A DNA stretch of 60,000 nucleotides, taken from assembly GCF_001039355.2 (NCBI RefSeq), contig NW_019773970.1:257965-317964 (forward strand). Reading direction: 5' to 3'. Made by a program: the position numbers and the translations under genes. Below are positions 12,201 through 24,800 of the stretch, piece after piece. Within the stretch, counting starts at the first letter, position 1, and every line of letters starts with the position of its first letter. Below the pieces are notes generated by a model. That model was given only the letters and a program-made list of their open reading frames with translations, was not told the origin of the DNA and ran no database searches. This stretch comes from Lingula anatina (lineage: Eukaryota > Brachiopoda > Lingulata > Lingulida > Lingulidae).

Positions 12201-13260
12201 GTCGACAAGATAATGAAAGAATTACGACAGGAAGAATAATCTCCATACTTTTTAATGTAATACATGGATATGGAAATGTATCAAAAGAGAGTATTTTGGG
12301 AAACACAGAATTCGTATCACCAGATAGTACCTTCTCTGGTTCCAGATATGGTTATTCTTATGTTCCCATTCTAAAAATCACCAACTACGGGTATCTCGAA
12401 TAGGCCAATATTTAATTTCACACATGTTCATTTTTCAGGTATACAACCAATTAGTTAATGAGATATCCCTGCAAGTAGACGAACCCAACATTGTTGCCAA
12501 AGACGGCGAACTTTCCATAACAACGTACACGGAGATAACGTACCCATTCAACCCTCTGGACGTCTCCTTTTACCAACAGTCTCCTTCTCAAATCCAGGCC
12601 AAAATGTCCAGTAGCGAGGCCGTTCAAAGATATCTTCCGAACGGGAACTTTTCAGAACCTTTATCGTGTAAGGAAGTCAACCAGGTAAAGTTCATATATC
12701 AACTGATCCACTTTTGATCGTATGGGATATTGATTTAATTATTCAATTGTTTGCAGTATTGCAGTTGAATTTCTTATGGAAATTTCTTTTGCAAATATAT
12801 TTTAAAAACAGTGCGATACAAATGTGGTAGTACTATCATTAAAGTAAGTTTACAATTTTAAAGGTATAAATCGTGGTTTGATAAGACTTCTTTGAAAAAA
12901 ATGTAGTGATTCCTGCACTTATACAGTGATCCCAATAAAAACGATATTTGGTATCTTTTTCGGTTATTGCAGGCGGCTATCTACCATGCTCTCTCCCTTG
13001 CAGCTGCTATCCCAAGGACTCGGTTTATGAAGAGCGGACGCAATATCACGATAACGTTCGATGATATAGTTAGTAATGAAGAAGTCTGGCTTGCTGAGCC
13101 GCTCCGTATCACACAAACCCACCACGGCTTGCAGGTGACTTCTATAGGCTACCATCCTGCTACTGAATCTAATGGGTTTTATCATTGTAAACTTTTGTCT
13201 CCATTCCGAGTACTGGAGTACATATATGTGGACAGTTTAAAGCCACACCCATCAATATAG
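9287..13260 (+). CDS. secreted alpha/beta-hydrolase-fold protein, 491 aa
   Basis: Seven exons join in frame: 9287-9443, 9765-9944, 10302-10476, 10565-10847, 11210-11356, 12439-12684 and 12973-13260. The product starts with a hydrophobic signal-like segment (residues 3-18) and then GLVIIPGAE, the first core strand. The nucleophile elbow is AAHSLGG, with Ser110. An acid candidate lies in LSGDMDG (Asp156 or Asp158), and the catalytic His is in PGVNHGQF (His197). The order Ser-Asp-His fits the alpha/beta-hydrolase superfamily, so it is probably an esterase or lipase-like enzyme of the secretory pathway; the substrate is unknown. Residues from about 210 to 491 form a second half that I do not recognise. 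It could be a family-specific accessory domain. The exon 5 donor (gag|gttttt) is weak, so the join to exon 6 is the least certain. The start was chosen because it precedes the signal-like segment. Confidence 0.8.
11854..11996. mobile_element. Harbinger-type MITE, 143 bp, TTA target duplication
   Basis: Perfect terminal inverted repeats start GGCTTCGTTCACATGCAATG on the left (arm through 11890) and are mirrored from 11960 to 11996. They flank a 69-base centre with no coding capacity. TTA stands on both sides (11851-11853 and 11997-11999). A 3-bp TTA duplication and GG-starting termini are typical of PIF/Harbinger elements. It lies in the fifth intron of the hydrolase gene. The near-perfect arms suggest a recent insertion. 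Confidence 0.85.
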
Positions 13261-14670
13261 ACCTCTTGTCTTTTAAAGCGAGCAGTGGGTATGACCGACG
13301 GAGTTTTTCTTCCATTTTTCGTAAATGCATAGTATATATTCTAAATATCTATACCATGTGGGAACAGTGTTAAAATTTGGGCAACCATTTCACACCACTC
13401 ACCGATTATTTCATTGTTTCATCTTGGATACCTTTCGATGTCTTCATTCTCATTATCTTGCTATGAAACTTTAAAGGCAAAACTTACAGTAAGAAGTTTG
13501 TTTATTATGACAAGAACCATACGAACCAATGATAATTTAAAACGACTGGATTTGTGTGCATTGCCATTACCCTTCACTAATAATCAATATATAGCGACCT
13601 GATAGCTGTTTTAGTAGTGGTTTTACCACAGATTTAACATCTGGAATGCAGTATACCGCCGAGCATCCATACCATCAATCGATGGATTTCCAGTATTTGC
13701 AAATAGGTGTGCACATATCTTGTAATGTTTGTCTTTTAAAGCAAACTCTTTATTGATTTTATTTCCCCTTGACTAGCATCGTTTCAGAACATTGGCAACA
13801 ATGTAAATGTGCTTCTATCTATCTTTGTTTCTAAAATTCTTTACAGGTGTTTGTTTGATATTTCATATCTAAAATCACATTATTTCGTGGGAATTATCGC
13901 TGCTGAATATAATCTCTATGAAACTAAACCCAGTAATGACCATTTCGGCCGAATGAGTGTTTTTTCAACACCATTTGAAAATAATCAATACAATGCAGAC
14001 ATTGGTTGTAAATGGCTTTTTTATGTTAACAACATTCTGAAAACATCGCCTTTCCCAAGCTATTAGTGGAATGAATCGATCAACAATAATACACATACTG
14101 TCATTAAAATATAAATAATTTTCGACGATTTTAACCCATTTTGCTCCCTGGTGTTATTCTTAGTACTACCTGATTCTTTTGATAATTTAATAAACTAAGC
14201 TTTAACTCAGCATCATACGTTAATTTCAGTTTTGGTTACGACCTATTTCTTTTTTAAAAAGTGACCTACAATTTCGTTTAGGAACAAACAAACGAAAGAA
14301 ATTACAATAAATGGTATATAGAATTCCGTGACTTCTGTGTCCAATACTTATGCTGCGTGCAACAGACTCTACCTAAGATCAAGATGTAGCCCTGACGTAG
14401 AAAACCAAAATAACTCTCGATTTTGGTCTGTTATATCCTGAGTTGTTTTATCATCAATGTGATCCAAATGCATGTTTGATTCTGCCCAAATACCACTTTG
14501 CGTGAGAAGGCGGTAACGCTTATTCCATGCATACCGTCACAGATAAAATGTCATTGGTAGTGCTTAGGTTTCGTTCTAATGGTTATCCGATTTACGGCTG
14601 GATTTTACCTTGTGAGCGATTTAAGCCACATTAATATATGCGATTTTGCTCCTTAAACAGAGCAATGCAT
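13261..14670. other. convergent intergenic region, nothing recognisable
   Basis: This lies between the 3' ends of the plus-strand hydrolase gene and the minus-strand propeller gene. It is AT-rich, with no frame supported by splice sites or homology. It presumably holds both 3' UTRs. Confidence 0.5.
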
Positions 14671-16008
14671 TCATTTAAAAGTTGCTTGCAAACACAATAC
14701 TAAAAGTATTTGCCAAAGAAACAAAGAAGGCAATATATGAGCTGCAGCACCCTTTCCCGTATCAAGAACGGGGTTGGTATCAGCTATGTTATATAAAACC
14801 TCCTCGGGAGAAGATTTCAAAGTTAAGCCGCCTACTTTGTACTTCCAATTATGTCCAGCCAAATGGGTTCCAAGCTCGAACATTGAGGCAGTGATTCTAA
14901 CAACCATCGGTGATTCCCAAGTCAAGTACAAAACGCCTTGCTCTGGAGGTCTGGTGATAGCAACGCAGGCACCTGCCTCGCCATTGCAGTGGACCGATTC
15001 CACGGAGGCCCACGTTGGTTCGTGGAGAGCTAGTTCCTGCTTGTAAATGTATGCACCGCACAGCCAGGACTGAGCACCATCCGTGGTCCAACATAACCCA
15101 CCAGGGCGGTGGACGAAGCTGTTGCTCCCATGGTTGGAGGTGTATGTTTTTGCTGTTACTACACACTGCTTACCGTTAAGACAGGAGACACTGGTCCAAT
15201 ACGGAAAGGAAAACCAACACAAATCATCATCCTTTTTGCACTGAATTAAATCGGACTCAACGGCAGATTTAAAATTGGTGCTACGTTTCCAAGAACTCCC
15301 AGCGTCCTGCGAGAAATATATTGTTTTATTAGTTATTACAATACACAACTTTCCATTACAAACGATTTGCTTCAAATTTTCAGTTGCGTTCAGGATTCTC
15401 TCTGATCGGATCACCGGATTCGAGGTCACTCCCCATTTTTCCACATGGTATAAAACACCCTCTTTACCAACAGCAAGAATCCTGCCGTCGTAGGTGACTG
15501 CTATGTCGTTTAAAGCAACCGTTTCATTCAGTGGTGCATGCTGTGACAAATTAACGGATTCTATCGAGTTCCACTGTGATTGGAAACGATGCACAAAATA
15601 TGGCGGTTCCAGTATTGCACAGAACGTAGCATTGACCTTACAATCTATTCGACGTCCTGGGCTTTGAAGGGTTGGATTTAGGAGTCGGGTCTCCTGGAGC
15701 ACCTTAAAGGTCTTAAACGAGTCTTTAGTATGAATGACAGAGGCATTGATGCAGCATTTCTTGCTTGTTCCAATACGGGTCAACTCAGTAGAGTTGGTGC
15801 CTCGGCTGATTGCGTAGCATTCCTCGGAGTTTCTCGTTGGGCAGACAATATCTTCGAACGCCAAGCAGATGTCAGGACCACGCTCCGAATCAAAACTGCC
15901 TGACGAGTTATATACAGCAGAATACTGTATGCCATCGTATACTATGAAGAATCCGCCAGAACTGGCAGGGAAACAGAACAGTAACCCAAGTAAAATTGGC
16001 AGATTCAT
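14671..16008 (-). CDS. intronless Asp-box (BNR) propeller-like protein, GPI type, 445 aa
   Basis: This is one uninterrupted frame of 446 codons. It begins with a signal peptide (residues 2-17, LPILLGLLFCFPASS) and ends with a hydrophobic tail (HILPSLFLWQILLVLCLQ) after a small-residue stretch, GKGAAA, the layout of a GPI-anchored protein. Two Asp-box motifs are clear: SQDAGSSW at 233-240 and TTDGAQSW at 308-315. They alternate with a repeated Cys strand motif (QIVCNGKLCIVIT, SCLNGKQCVVTA, HCNGEAGACVAIT). This pattern is typical of beta-propellers such as Ycf48-like or sialidase-like folds, although the sialidase catalytic Arg triad is not evident. About eight N-glycosylation sequons support an extracellular location. 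The ligand and function are unknown. Intron-free structure is unusual beside its intron-rich neighbours. Confidence 0.8.
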   Translation of the reverse strand: MNLPILLGLLFCFPASSGGFFIVYDGIQYSAVYNSSGSFDSERGPDICLAFEDIVCPTRNSEECYAISRGTNSTELTRIGTSKKCCINASVIHTKDSFKTFKVLQETRLLNPTLQSPGRRIDCKVNATFCAILEPPYFVHRFQSQWNSIESVNLSQHAPLNETVALNDIAVTYDGRILAVGKEGVLYHVEKWGVTSNPVIRSERILNATENLKQIVCNGKLCIVITNKTIYFSQDAGSSWKRSTNFKSAVESDLIQCKKDDDLCWFSFPYWTSVSCLNGKQCVVTAKTYTSNHGSNSFVHRPGGLCWTTDGAQSWLCGAYIYKQELALHEPTWASVESVHCNGEAGACVAITRPPEQGVLYLTWESPMVVRITASMFELGTHLAGHNWKYKVGGLTLKSSPEEVLYNIADTNPVLDTGKGAAAHILPSLFLWQILLVLCLQATFK

Positions 16009-16203
16009 ATTAAACGCTGCGTTTCTCCAAGAGACGGAATCTCAGATTCTGTGAATTCTGTTGCACGACCGTTTATCCACCACTGACACGGAAAACAAAT
16101 CGATATACTATGGTGTGCTAGTGCATTTAGCCAGGGGTCTATCTGCCCTAGATGCTGCTGAGAACCAGTAGAGTTTTATCGATCGATAGGTTTACATCAC
16201 CCA

Positions 16204-16211
16204 TATATATA
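16204..16211 (-). promoter_or_regulatory. possible TATA box of the propeller gene
   Basis: A palindromic CATATATATATGG stretch lies about 195 bases upstream of the ATG at 16006-16008. It would imply a 5' UTR of about 165 bases. The composition is simple, so this is only a candidate. Confidence 0.3.
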
Positions 16212-18835
16212 TGGAAACTGGCAATACTATGCTCTTTGCACCATTCCTTGTTCCGATATTTTATCATTTGCGGGTGGTCTTATGTGGGGTTTTTTCCACT
16301 GTAACAAGTAACCAACCTATGAATATGAATAGAATGGTGATGGTATTATACTATTAACGGTAATGCTACAGATAGTGTCCCGCTGACTGTAGTCATCCTT
16401 CTAAATAGAGCACAGTATTCCAATGTGAAAAATAAAATTTATCAGATGAGTGTATTTGTAAAAGAAAACATTTGTAAAGTTTTCAACTCAAACATCATTT
16501 GCGCACTTGTGTCTCTAGAAGGGGCTTTCCCTTGAAACTGGTCATTCATCATAAACGGATCTTTTCTATCATATCATATCATATCTTATAAGATACAGTT
16601 TGTACTTGACGGGGGATACAAAAATGAGACTGGAATACAACATGCATCATTTCGATGTGAACAAATCAGTTGCTTCCTTATTTGTAAGTGGTGATAAGCA
16701 TGGGTTTGAAAGAAAGCTCATTTCAATATATTTTATAGAATAATAACTTTCAATTTCAATCCAGTAGATCAGCGATGAAACTGGACAAGATCTGCCCATG
16801 GAGTCGTGTTGCTAGAACAGGGAGCGTAGACTACGGAAAGCACACGTTTTTCTGGAAGGGAATGTTCTTTCCTGCGCCAAAGAGAATGCGTTTGATTAAT
16901 AAATGCAGTAATACTTACATTTAAGACCATATTCCTATCCACTGGCAAAACTGACGTTAAGATGCTTTTACAATTTAGTTTTAAAAATCATAATTTTTTG
17001 CTAAGATGACAAAACAATTTTCTGGCCCTTGAGTTCAATTTTTGCACATGGTTTTAATTATCTCACCATTGTCACAGACTACTTCGGAAATCATATGGAA
17101 GACATCCAAGTTTGTTCTTTTAGAGTTAAATCAAGTAGCTATGGTAAGCCAGAGACCCGAGTAGTTTTTTAAGGCTATTCAACTAAATGCGCCAAGGTAA
17201 GGGTTACTACATTTGACAAAGAAATTGCAACTGACAGGATGAAAGATGAAAATATCTTCATAAACTTGGCTTTTATAAACGTACAAATGGCCTCCTCAGA
17301 TCACACTTGAATTACAAAATCAAAACATCAACAACGATATAGGTAAAAGCTGTTTACTATCTATAGTAGAGATTCTTCTAACCAATTGAGATACTGTAAA
17401 ATGTCTACAAATGTCACAGATGGTGAAGTAAACTAATATTTAAGATAAGACATTAAAACGATGTTAAAAACATGTTAGTGTCTGATAGAAGTATTTAAAT
17501 GTTTACACACTAGGTACTTTCTTTCCTTTAATAAGATGTATTCATTTAAGTCCAGTTTATCAGAGTTAAAACAAAAGTTTCTTCAGTGTCCAGATCTTTT
17601 ATATTTGATAGTCCAATGGCGTTTCCAAGTGAATCTTCCAAAGTTTCTTTAACTAAAAGCCCTGTCCATACACATTTACTATATTATGTGCAAGGGCAGG
17701 CTGAACTTGCACAAGCCTGTATTTATAGAGAAAAGAATATGTATAGTTTATACAAGTTTCTCTTATCTATGAGGATCATCTGCATGGAATCCACTGGCAG
17801 CTTGAGCTTGTTGTAAGGAAGCACTGGAATGGCCAGTTATAAGTGGTATGTGGAGGGTGCAGCCAATTGTCAGATACAATACATAACCCACACTGTTCAC
17901 AGTTTTGTCACTGAAACGAGAATTAAAAATAGTGTCACTCAAGTATTTTTAACCACTAGAGATAAGAACTGGGCAAAACATACAAGGTAGAACCATAAAT
18001 AAAACAGGTTAAAAACATTTCTATATATATATATATAACCTAAACTGCATCAAAAATCTTTTTGCAAAGGTTTACATGTTTTAAAATTTCACAACCTTAT
18101 GTTTGAATAAGAAAACGAGGCAAATCAAGTTGTAAGAAATTTTCAATTCAAACATCAGAAACATCATCCATGAAATCATCTCTGTGGGCAATATTTCAAT
18201 AATTTCCACACCTGACACAGGCACAAAAATACACATGCAAAGCATAAAATTACAACAGTATGTCATTAATAAAACCCTGAAATAGAGCAAAAACTGGTGA
18301 TATGTAAATTAGGTGCTTAAACTATCACTGTTCAAACCCACACATAGCTGTGAAAAAATGTCATAATACCTAGTCAAAAAAGTCTATCTAGTAACATTTA
18401 CTGGAAACTCTGCTCTATTAGATGCTGTTAATATCACACTGTGTTCAAATGGGACATTTTGATCAATTCATCAAAAGACATTGAAAAAACATGTATATAA
18501 ATGCACACATTAAACCAATGCAATCTAGGCACGCATTTGAAAAGTGACCGATGCATTCAACACATCAAATCAATGCCATCTATAGAACAAAACTCTCCAT
18601 GCATCTTCTCTTTGTAGCCCCCGCACTGAAAATAATACAAAACAGTGTCAACCGCCACTGAAAAAATAATCATTCATTATAGAATGGAAAAAAAAAACAT
18701 GAACTGGGTTAATAACAGATAAACTGCTAGGTCAAACTCCATGCAGAACAACATGAGGTGGAAGATATCAATTAAAAAAATCACGCTGGCTGTGGAAGAG
18801 GTCATGCTGCTTGCCATGCTGTCACTCCTGTCACC
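16212..18835. other. intergenic region and troponin T 3' UTR
   Basis: No coding frame is supported here. The part nearest the troponin T stop (about 17.5-18.8 kb) must contain its 3' UTR on the minus strand; TTTAAT at about 17,526 (ATTAAA on the minus strand) is a possible polyadenylation signal. Short simple repeats occur at about 16,568-16,586 (ATATC type) and 18,022-18,036 (TA). Confidence 0.4.
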
Positions 18836-21800
18836 TTATTCTTCCTCCTCCTCCTCCTCTTCCTCCTCTTCTTCTTCTTCATGCTGTTCCGGTTCTGGTT
18901 CCGGCTCTGGTTCTGGCTCAGGTTCTGGCTCTTTTGGAGGAGACTTGGCCTTCGGTCTGGGCCGCGACCTAATGTCACTTGGATCTTGTGCCTTCTTCTT
19001 TGGATGTTTTTTAGCTAATTTTTCATTAATTTTTTTCACTTCACCTTCAGAAGGGAAAAATGTAAATTTATCTGTAGAATTAAAGGCCTTTTTGCGATCT
19101 GTGTAAGATCTGCCATCTGTATGTCGCTCATATTTACTGCAAAGTTGGATCTTGGGCTAAAAATAAAAGATAAGTGAATATCATTAATAGTTTTCACACC
19201 ATACCTTTGAAAACATCTTCAATTTATCTGCAAAACTTCTTCGGTCCAAATTTTTCTCATACTTGCTTGCCAAAGGAACTTTGGGCTGCAAAATATTTCA
19301 GGGAGAAAACATTGCATGCATTAAAGTTCACAATTCTATCAAATTTGAACTCAACTTTATAACTTTAATAAGTTTTACCAGTTTCAAATCCTTTGTTTAA
19401 AAACTGTAATCATTTATGCCCAATTTCTAATCTGGGGATATTCAATACATTCACATACTTACCGGGATACCAGAGTACTTGTCAGCTAATTTATCATGCC
19501 TAGAATAAAGTTATTATATTCAAATTATTTTATCTTACATAACCACATTTCATAAACAATGGAACATATGTTATATATTTTCAAAAATTCAAAGCAAATT
19601 AAATCTTGCTGACTATTTGATATGGAACTGAAGGCTTTTTATATTACACATACATTGTGCTATCAGTCATAGTGAGATTCATAATGGTGTAGTTTATATT
19701 TAAAAGACAAAATTGACTACAGATGTTGTCTCTTCTGTCCCACCACAGTGTGTGTGTGTGTGTGTGTGTGTGTGTTCATAAATCATATACAACAACAAAT
19801 GATCCCTGACACTAATGCTACTTCTGCAACATGCAATGTTATATATAAACTACACAAAGGGCGACTGCAAAGACTGGGCTGTACTGCTGTGCATTCCATG
19901 CATTAACAAGTCACACAGACTTCTGAGGCCTGGGGTGCAAAATGGGAAAACAAATGCTGACAGTGGTACAGAAAATGCAGTCCACTCTAGTTAAAAACAC
20001 TAGCAGATCTAAGATTTTACAGGGTGTGGGTATGTGTATGTGTGTGCATGTGGGGGTGGGAGGGGGGTGGGAGGGGGGTGGGGGTTGGAGTGGGGGACAG
20101 ATAGCAAGCATGGTCTCACATTTACATTTCTAAATACAATAATACTAGTGGTGAACCAAAATATAAATGACAAATTCATATTACAATGTCATGCAAACTG
20201 AACAGATTTCAATATAGGTTTATCAAGGTATGAACTAAGGTTGCTGATGTCAAACACAAGAATGCAAATGTTGCAAGTTTTGGTGGTGAAACTGATGAGC
20301 AGAGACATATAGTACAGAAATAATTTTTTAGATGGTGCAGTGTATTTACTCAAAGTGTTTTAGAGTGGTGTATGTGAAAACACAGGAGAAGTAATGAGGA
20401 GGGGAGGGGCTGTGATGAGATTGAGGATGAAAAACCAGTGGAACACTTTGTTGCAGCAGTGGGGACAGTGCATGCTGAAGGTGGGGTACAAACTAGTTCA
20501 CAATCCAACTATCTACATTTTTGAGAGGGTCTTTAAAGGAACAGTTCCCCAAAACACAATATGAGGGCATAGTCAGACAGGTTTTCAACTTATACCATAT
20601 CAGAATTTAAAACACAACACCAAATTACCATGGGTTCTATCATTGGGCACTCTCAATACATACTTCTGGTGGTGTGTTTCATACTTTAAAATGGTTTAAA
20701 TTCAAAACATGTCTTAATGGTGACTTTGGTGCAGTTAGGTCAACTTGGCCTAGTCTCACAACATGGAGGAGGGAGAGGTGGTCATGCATGCCTACTTACT
20801 CAGTCTGGACAGCACCCTTCTTTTTCCTATAAAATATAGTTTAGTTAATAAATTAGTAAATGTACATTAATTGTTCTAGTAGATTAGATTAGATAATGAC
20901 AGTCCTGACTAGGATCATCTCAATCCATAAGTGCCAGAACAGTCTGCTCTTTACAAAGCCTGACAGCCTCAAGTAACATAAGCCCAATCTGACGCCCAGT
21001 AAGTGATATATCTTCACAGGCAATCTCAGTTGCCACTCAATGTTGAACCTCTTCTGAGATTCAACATGCAAGCCAAGGTGTCAGACAATGTAAATACTGC
21101 CAGGAAAATGTCTATCAGCCCTAAGAGCTGGGTTCTTGTCAGGGACTCACACTATTCCCCTGGGAATCACCCTGACACTCACGGGTTGGTGGGGGCTCTT
21201 CTGGTCTTCTCCACTAACATGCAAACAAGGACACAATAAAAGACTTGTATATGTGAAGTGCAAGAAACAAGGTACTGGACTAGTTTTAGCACTTTTTTCT
21301 GATGTATTCAAGTGATAACATCAGTCACCTAATTCTCAGAGCCAAATCAATGAATTCTTGTCATTATCCCAACAAAATTATTTTCACCATGTAAATGGAA
21401 GAAAATGATATATTACTGTGCCTATAGATGCACATGTAGGAACTTTTGTAAGCAACAGAATATAAAAAATGTTTAGCCATAAACTATGAAAAATATTGTT
21501 CTGTGTCACAAAATTTGTGGAATTATCTTATGAAAATTTACTTTACATGTTGATTCAGCTGGCTGTTATAGTATTAAAGAAAATGAATCTAGGATATCTT
21601 AAACAAACAATATAATGACTTAAATGCTCTCTTCAAGAAAAGTTGACTTATTCCTCTCTATTCTGGTTGTTTATGGGCAACAGCTTGTCAAACTGAATGC
21701 TTTCATCTAGTTTCAAAACAATCTTCAAAGAAATCTAGCTGTTCATCACATCAATGAGAGGAAAATACTAGAAGCACCATATGAAGTCAATGGTGACAGT

Positions 21801-24800
21801 GATTTATGACCTTAATTGATATACATGTTTTTAACAAACAAAATGCAATAAATTCATTCATCTTCAAATTATTGCTTATATCTTCTTCCTTTTTAAATAT
21901 TTAAAACAAAAAAAAATTGCTGTAAATTCCTTATCAAGATAGCCATTATAAGGAATCAGCTGTCTCACTTAACACAAATAAAACATTATCTATATATTCG
22001 TAATGTTCCCTAAGGAATCTTTCAGCAGGCATAATGTAATGAAACAAGTGATCTCACCCCTTGTTCATCTGTCTGGCTCTTTCTGCAAGCTCCATCATCT
22101 GGAATTAATAACAAAAATCTTAGTAATGAATACCACAATGAAATATGCATAGAATTCTGCAGGTAAACACCTTGCAAGCTCCATCTTACTGCATATACAG
22201 AACACCTACTGGTTTCCTTATTTCAAGCCCCTTTTCATTAGATGATGTTGCCTGGCGTTAAAAAGATCATGTCAAAAATTTAACTCTTCACGTTTCAAAA
22301 AACTCTTTTCCAAAGAGATTCAGCTCTTATCTATTAAACTGCATTAAAAAGGGTGATGAGATGATTCAGAATTTAATGCTTGATCAAGGTTCTTCAATTT
22401 TTTATAATTTCTCATAGACCACCGTCAAATAGTATGCCCAAAAGGACAAGATCAAAAACAAAAATAAATAAATACTTTCAGAAACATAGAGATTAATGCT
22501 TGATGTATCATAATTGATCTTCATATGATATCATCAACACAAACAATCTCCAGTTCGACCCTGTCTCTACTCACATCATACTGTTGCCTCTTGAAGCGCT
22601 CTTCCAGATCATATTTTTCACTCTCCAAGTTGTAAATCTTCTGGTGGATTTCCTTGGCTTTGGCAATCAACTGCTCAATATTCAAGGATTCAATGGACAG
22701 AGGCTCAATTCTCTGTTTGAGAATAGCTCTCTTTTCCTCCTCCAACTGTTCCTTGGACTTGGACATGTCCTCTTTCGCCCGGACCACATTTCCCATCTGA
22801 AATAACACAAACATTGTGAGGTTCATATGTATCTTCTATTGACTATTCCTTTTTTCTTACAAGCACAAGACAATTAGCAGAATTTTTTTTCAATCATTTC
22901 AGTGTGAATAAATTATTTACCCATGTGTTTAAAAATAAAAATACATACAAAATTTTAGAGAACCTTGCAAGATTGTATGACTACACAAAAACTTGAACAT
23001 TTTTTTATTACTCATGGCAAAATTTATAAATGCAAGTGATCAAAGCTTGACTGCTGAAATTTAAATATAGTATCATGTAATTGTTTAATTTTTTTATGAT
23101 CATCTAATATCTGAACCAATTTAGGACTTAAATATATCAAAATATATGCTACACTTGTATTTATCCATATAAATGTCACTGTTATAGATATGTTTCCAGA
23201 TTTGTAAAGACTCTTTAAATAATTTCTTCAAAACAGTTTTCAAAACCAACCTCTTCTTTATACATTTAACCCTATCAAAACGTAGAGTAAAAACATTCTA
23301 GGAGCAAAATTTATGAACATTTCTTTAAACTTTTGAATATTTTTTCACTTTCCCCTTTTTTTTCATTTATTTAGTAAGTAACAGGTTCTTTAAAAAATAC
23401 CAGAGCTGACATGCTACAAGAAAGTTTAAAAAATTCACCATCCTTGAACAAGGATATGTCAATCATGCACATCCAGGTAGCTTCATTAAGCAGCCAATAA
23501 TAGGCCCTCTGATTGGCAAAACATTCATGTTCTAAGCCTGGCTGGGAATATATTGGGGCAGATCCAGGGCAAGGTAACATAACACTTCACCCCATCTACC
23601 ATTATAAACAATCTGGATCTTTAGTTTAACAACATTAAGTTGCTGGAGTTAAAATATACTGTGTAGAAATTCCTCTATATTTTCTTCTATTAAAACAAAA
23701 TCTGACCATCAAACGGGGTGAATAGGCCAATAACTACTTTATCTACAGCTAGCTATCTTGAGGAGAAGCAATATTACTACACCTGTCTGACGACCTCCAT
23801 ATTTGGTGTCGGCTGGAAATAGCCAAGTTTCCTACAGGCACAGGTACCCAACACACAACTGACGCCCAGCAGAGTACACACAAATTTATAATGCTGTTTT
23901 ACTCTAAAATTCCTTAATACTTATATCAAAACCACATTTGAAGAAAAAAGTAAAAGTCAAGGAAAGAATCTGACCTTTGGGTACCCCCCATCTTCCCCAC
24001 TTAACTTGTGTGCCAAAAATGGTAATCAGTATGAAGCTGGCAAGTGCAATTCTGCTTTTCAGGGGAGGAAGGTCTTGGGTTGTTTCTTAACCTGGTAACT
24101 GCCTGCTAGATGTGTTGTCACATAAATTTTTGAGGATATAATTCCATTAACAATGTTTAAATGATTCTTAAATATAACCATTTATGTTACCTTTATTTCA
24201 ACCTAAGTCTCTAAAATGTGTTAATTTATCATAAAAGAGTTAATAGGAAAAACACCCCTACTATTCTTTCTGGCATTCTGGTTTTGATAAAAACTATATG
24301 TATGGCCTAACGTAAACACCGACAAAGCACACTCATATTTGAATGATTAAATATTCAAAAGAGCAATCAAATATCATAACAAGTGTGTCACTGGGTGCAT
24401 AATTACTACCAGAAAACTACTACAGCTATATTAAACACATACCTTAGCTTCCAGAGACATCTTGCTGGAAGTGTGTGTAACTCAAAACTAGAACTGCCTG
24501 TATACTTAAAGTAATGACTTAAAATCTTGATGATAGTGAATTGGAAGCCCAAGTCCTCGAAATGAACAGTGTGATCTTTATGTATACACAGTCAGGCTGC
24601 ACCCCAGGTTAGGATATCTAAGATCCCAAATGCACAGCAGAAATTTAATGTTTTTTTAGGTATAGTCAGGAGGCGTAAACTATGATGTCAGATTAAGTTT
24701 TATGGCCTAAATATATAAGGTAAAGGCTGATAAGGAGAATACCACAGTAAGGTTGTATGTGATTCCTGTATATGTGTCATGGGGGGTGGAGGGGGTGGGG

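Noticed and set aside
18741-19106. 121-codon plus-strand frame with poly-Ser and Gly-Ser repeats
   Set aside because: It is the antisense of the troponin T Glu-Pro/poly-Glu coding repeat, which is supported by homology and splice sites.
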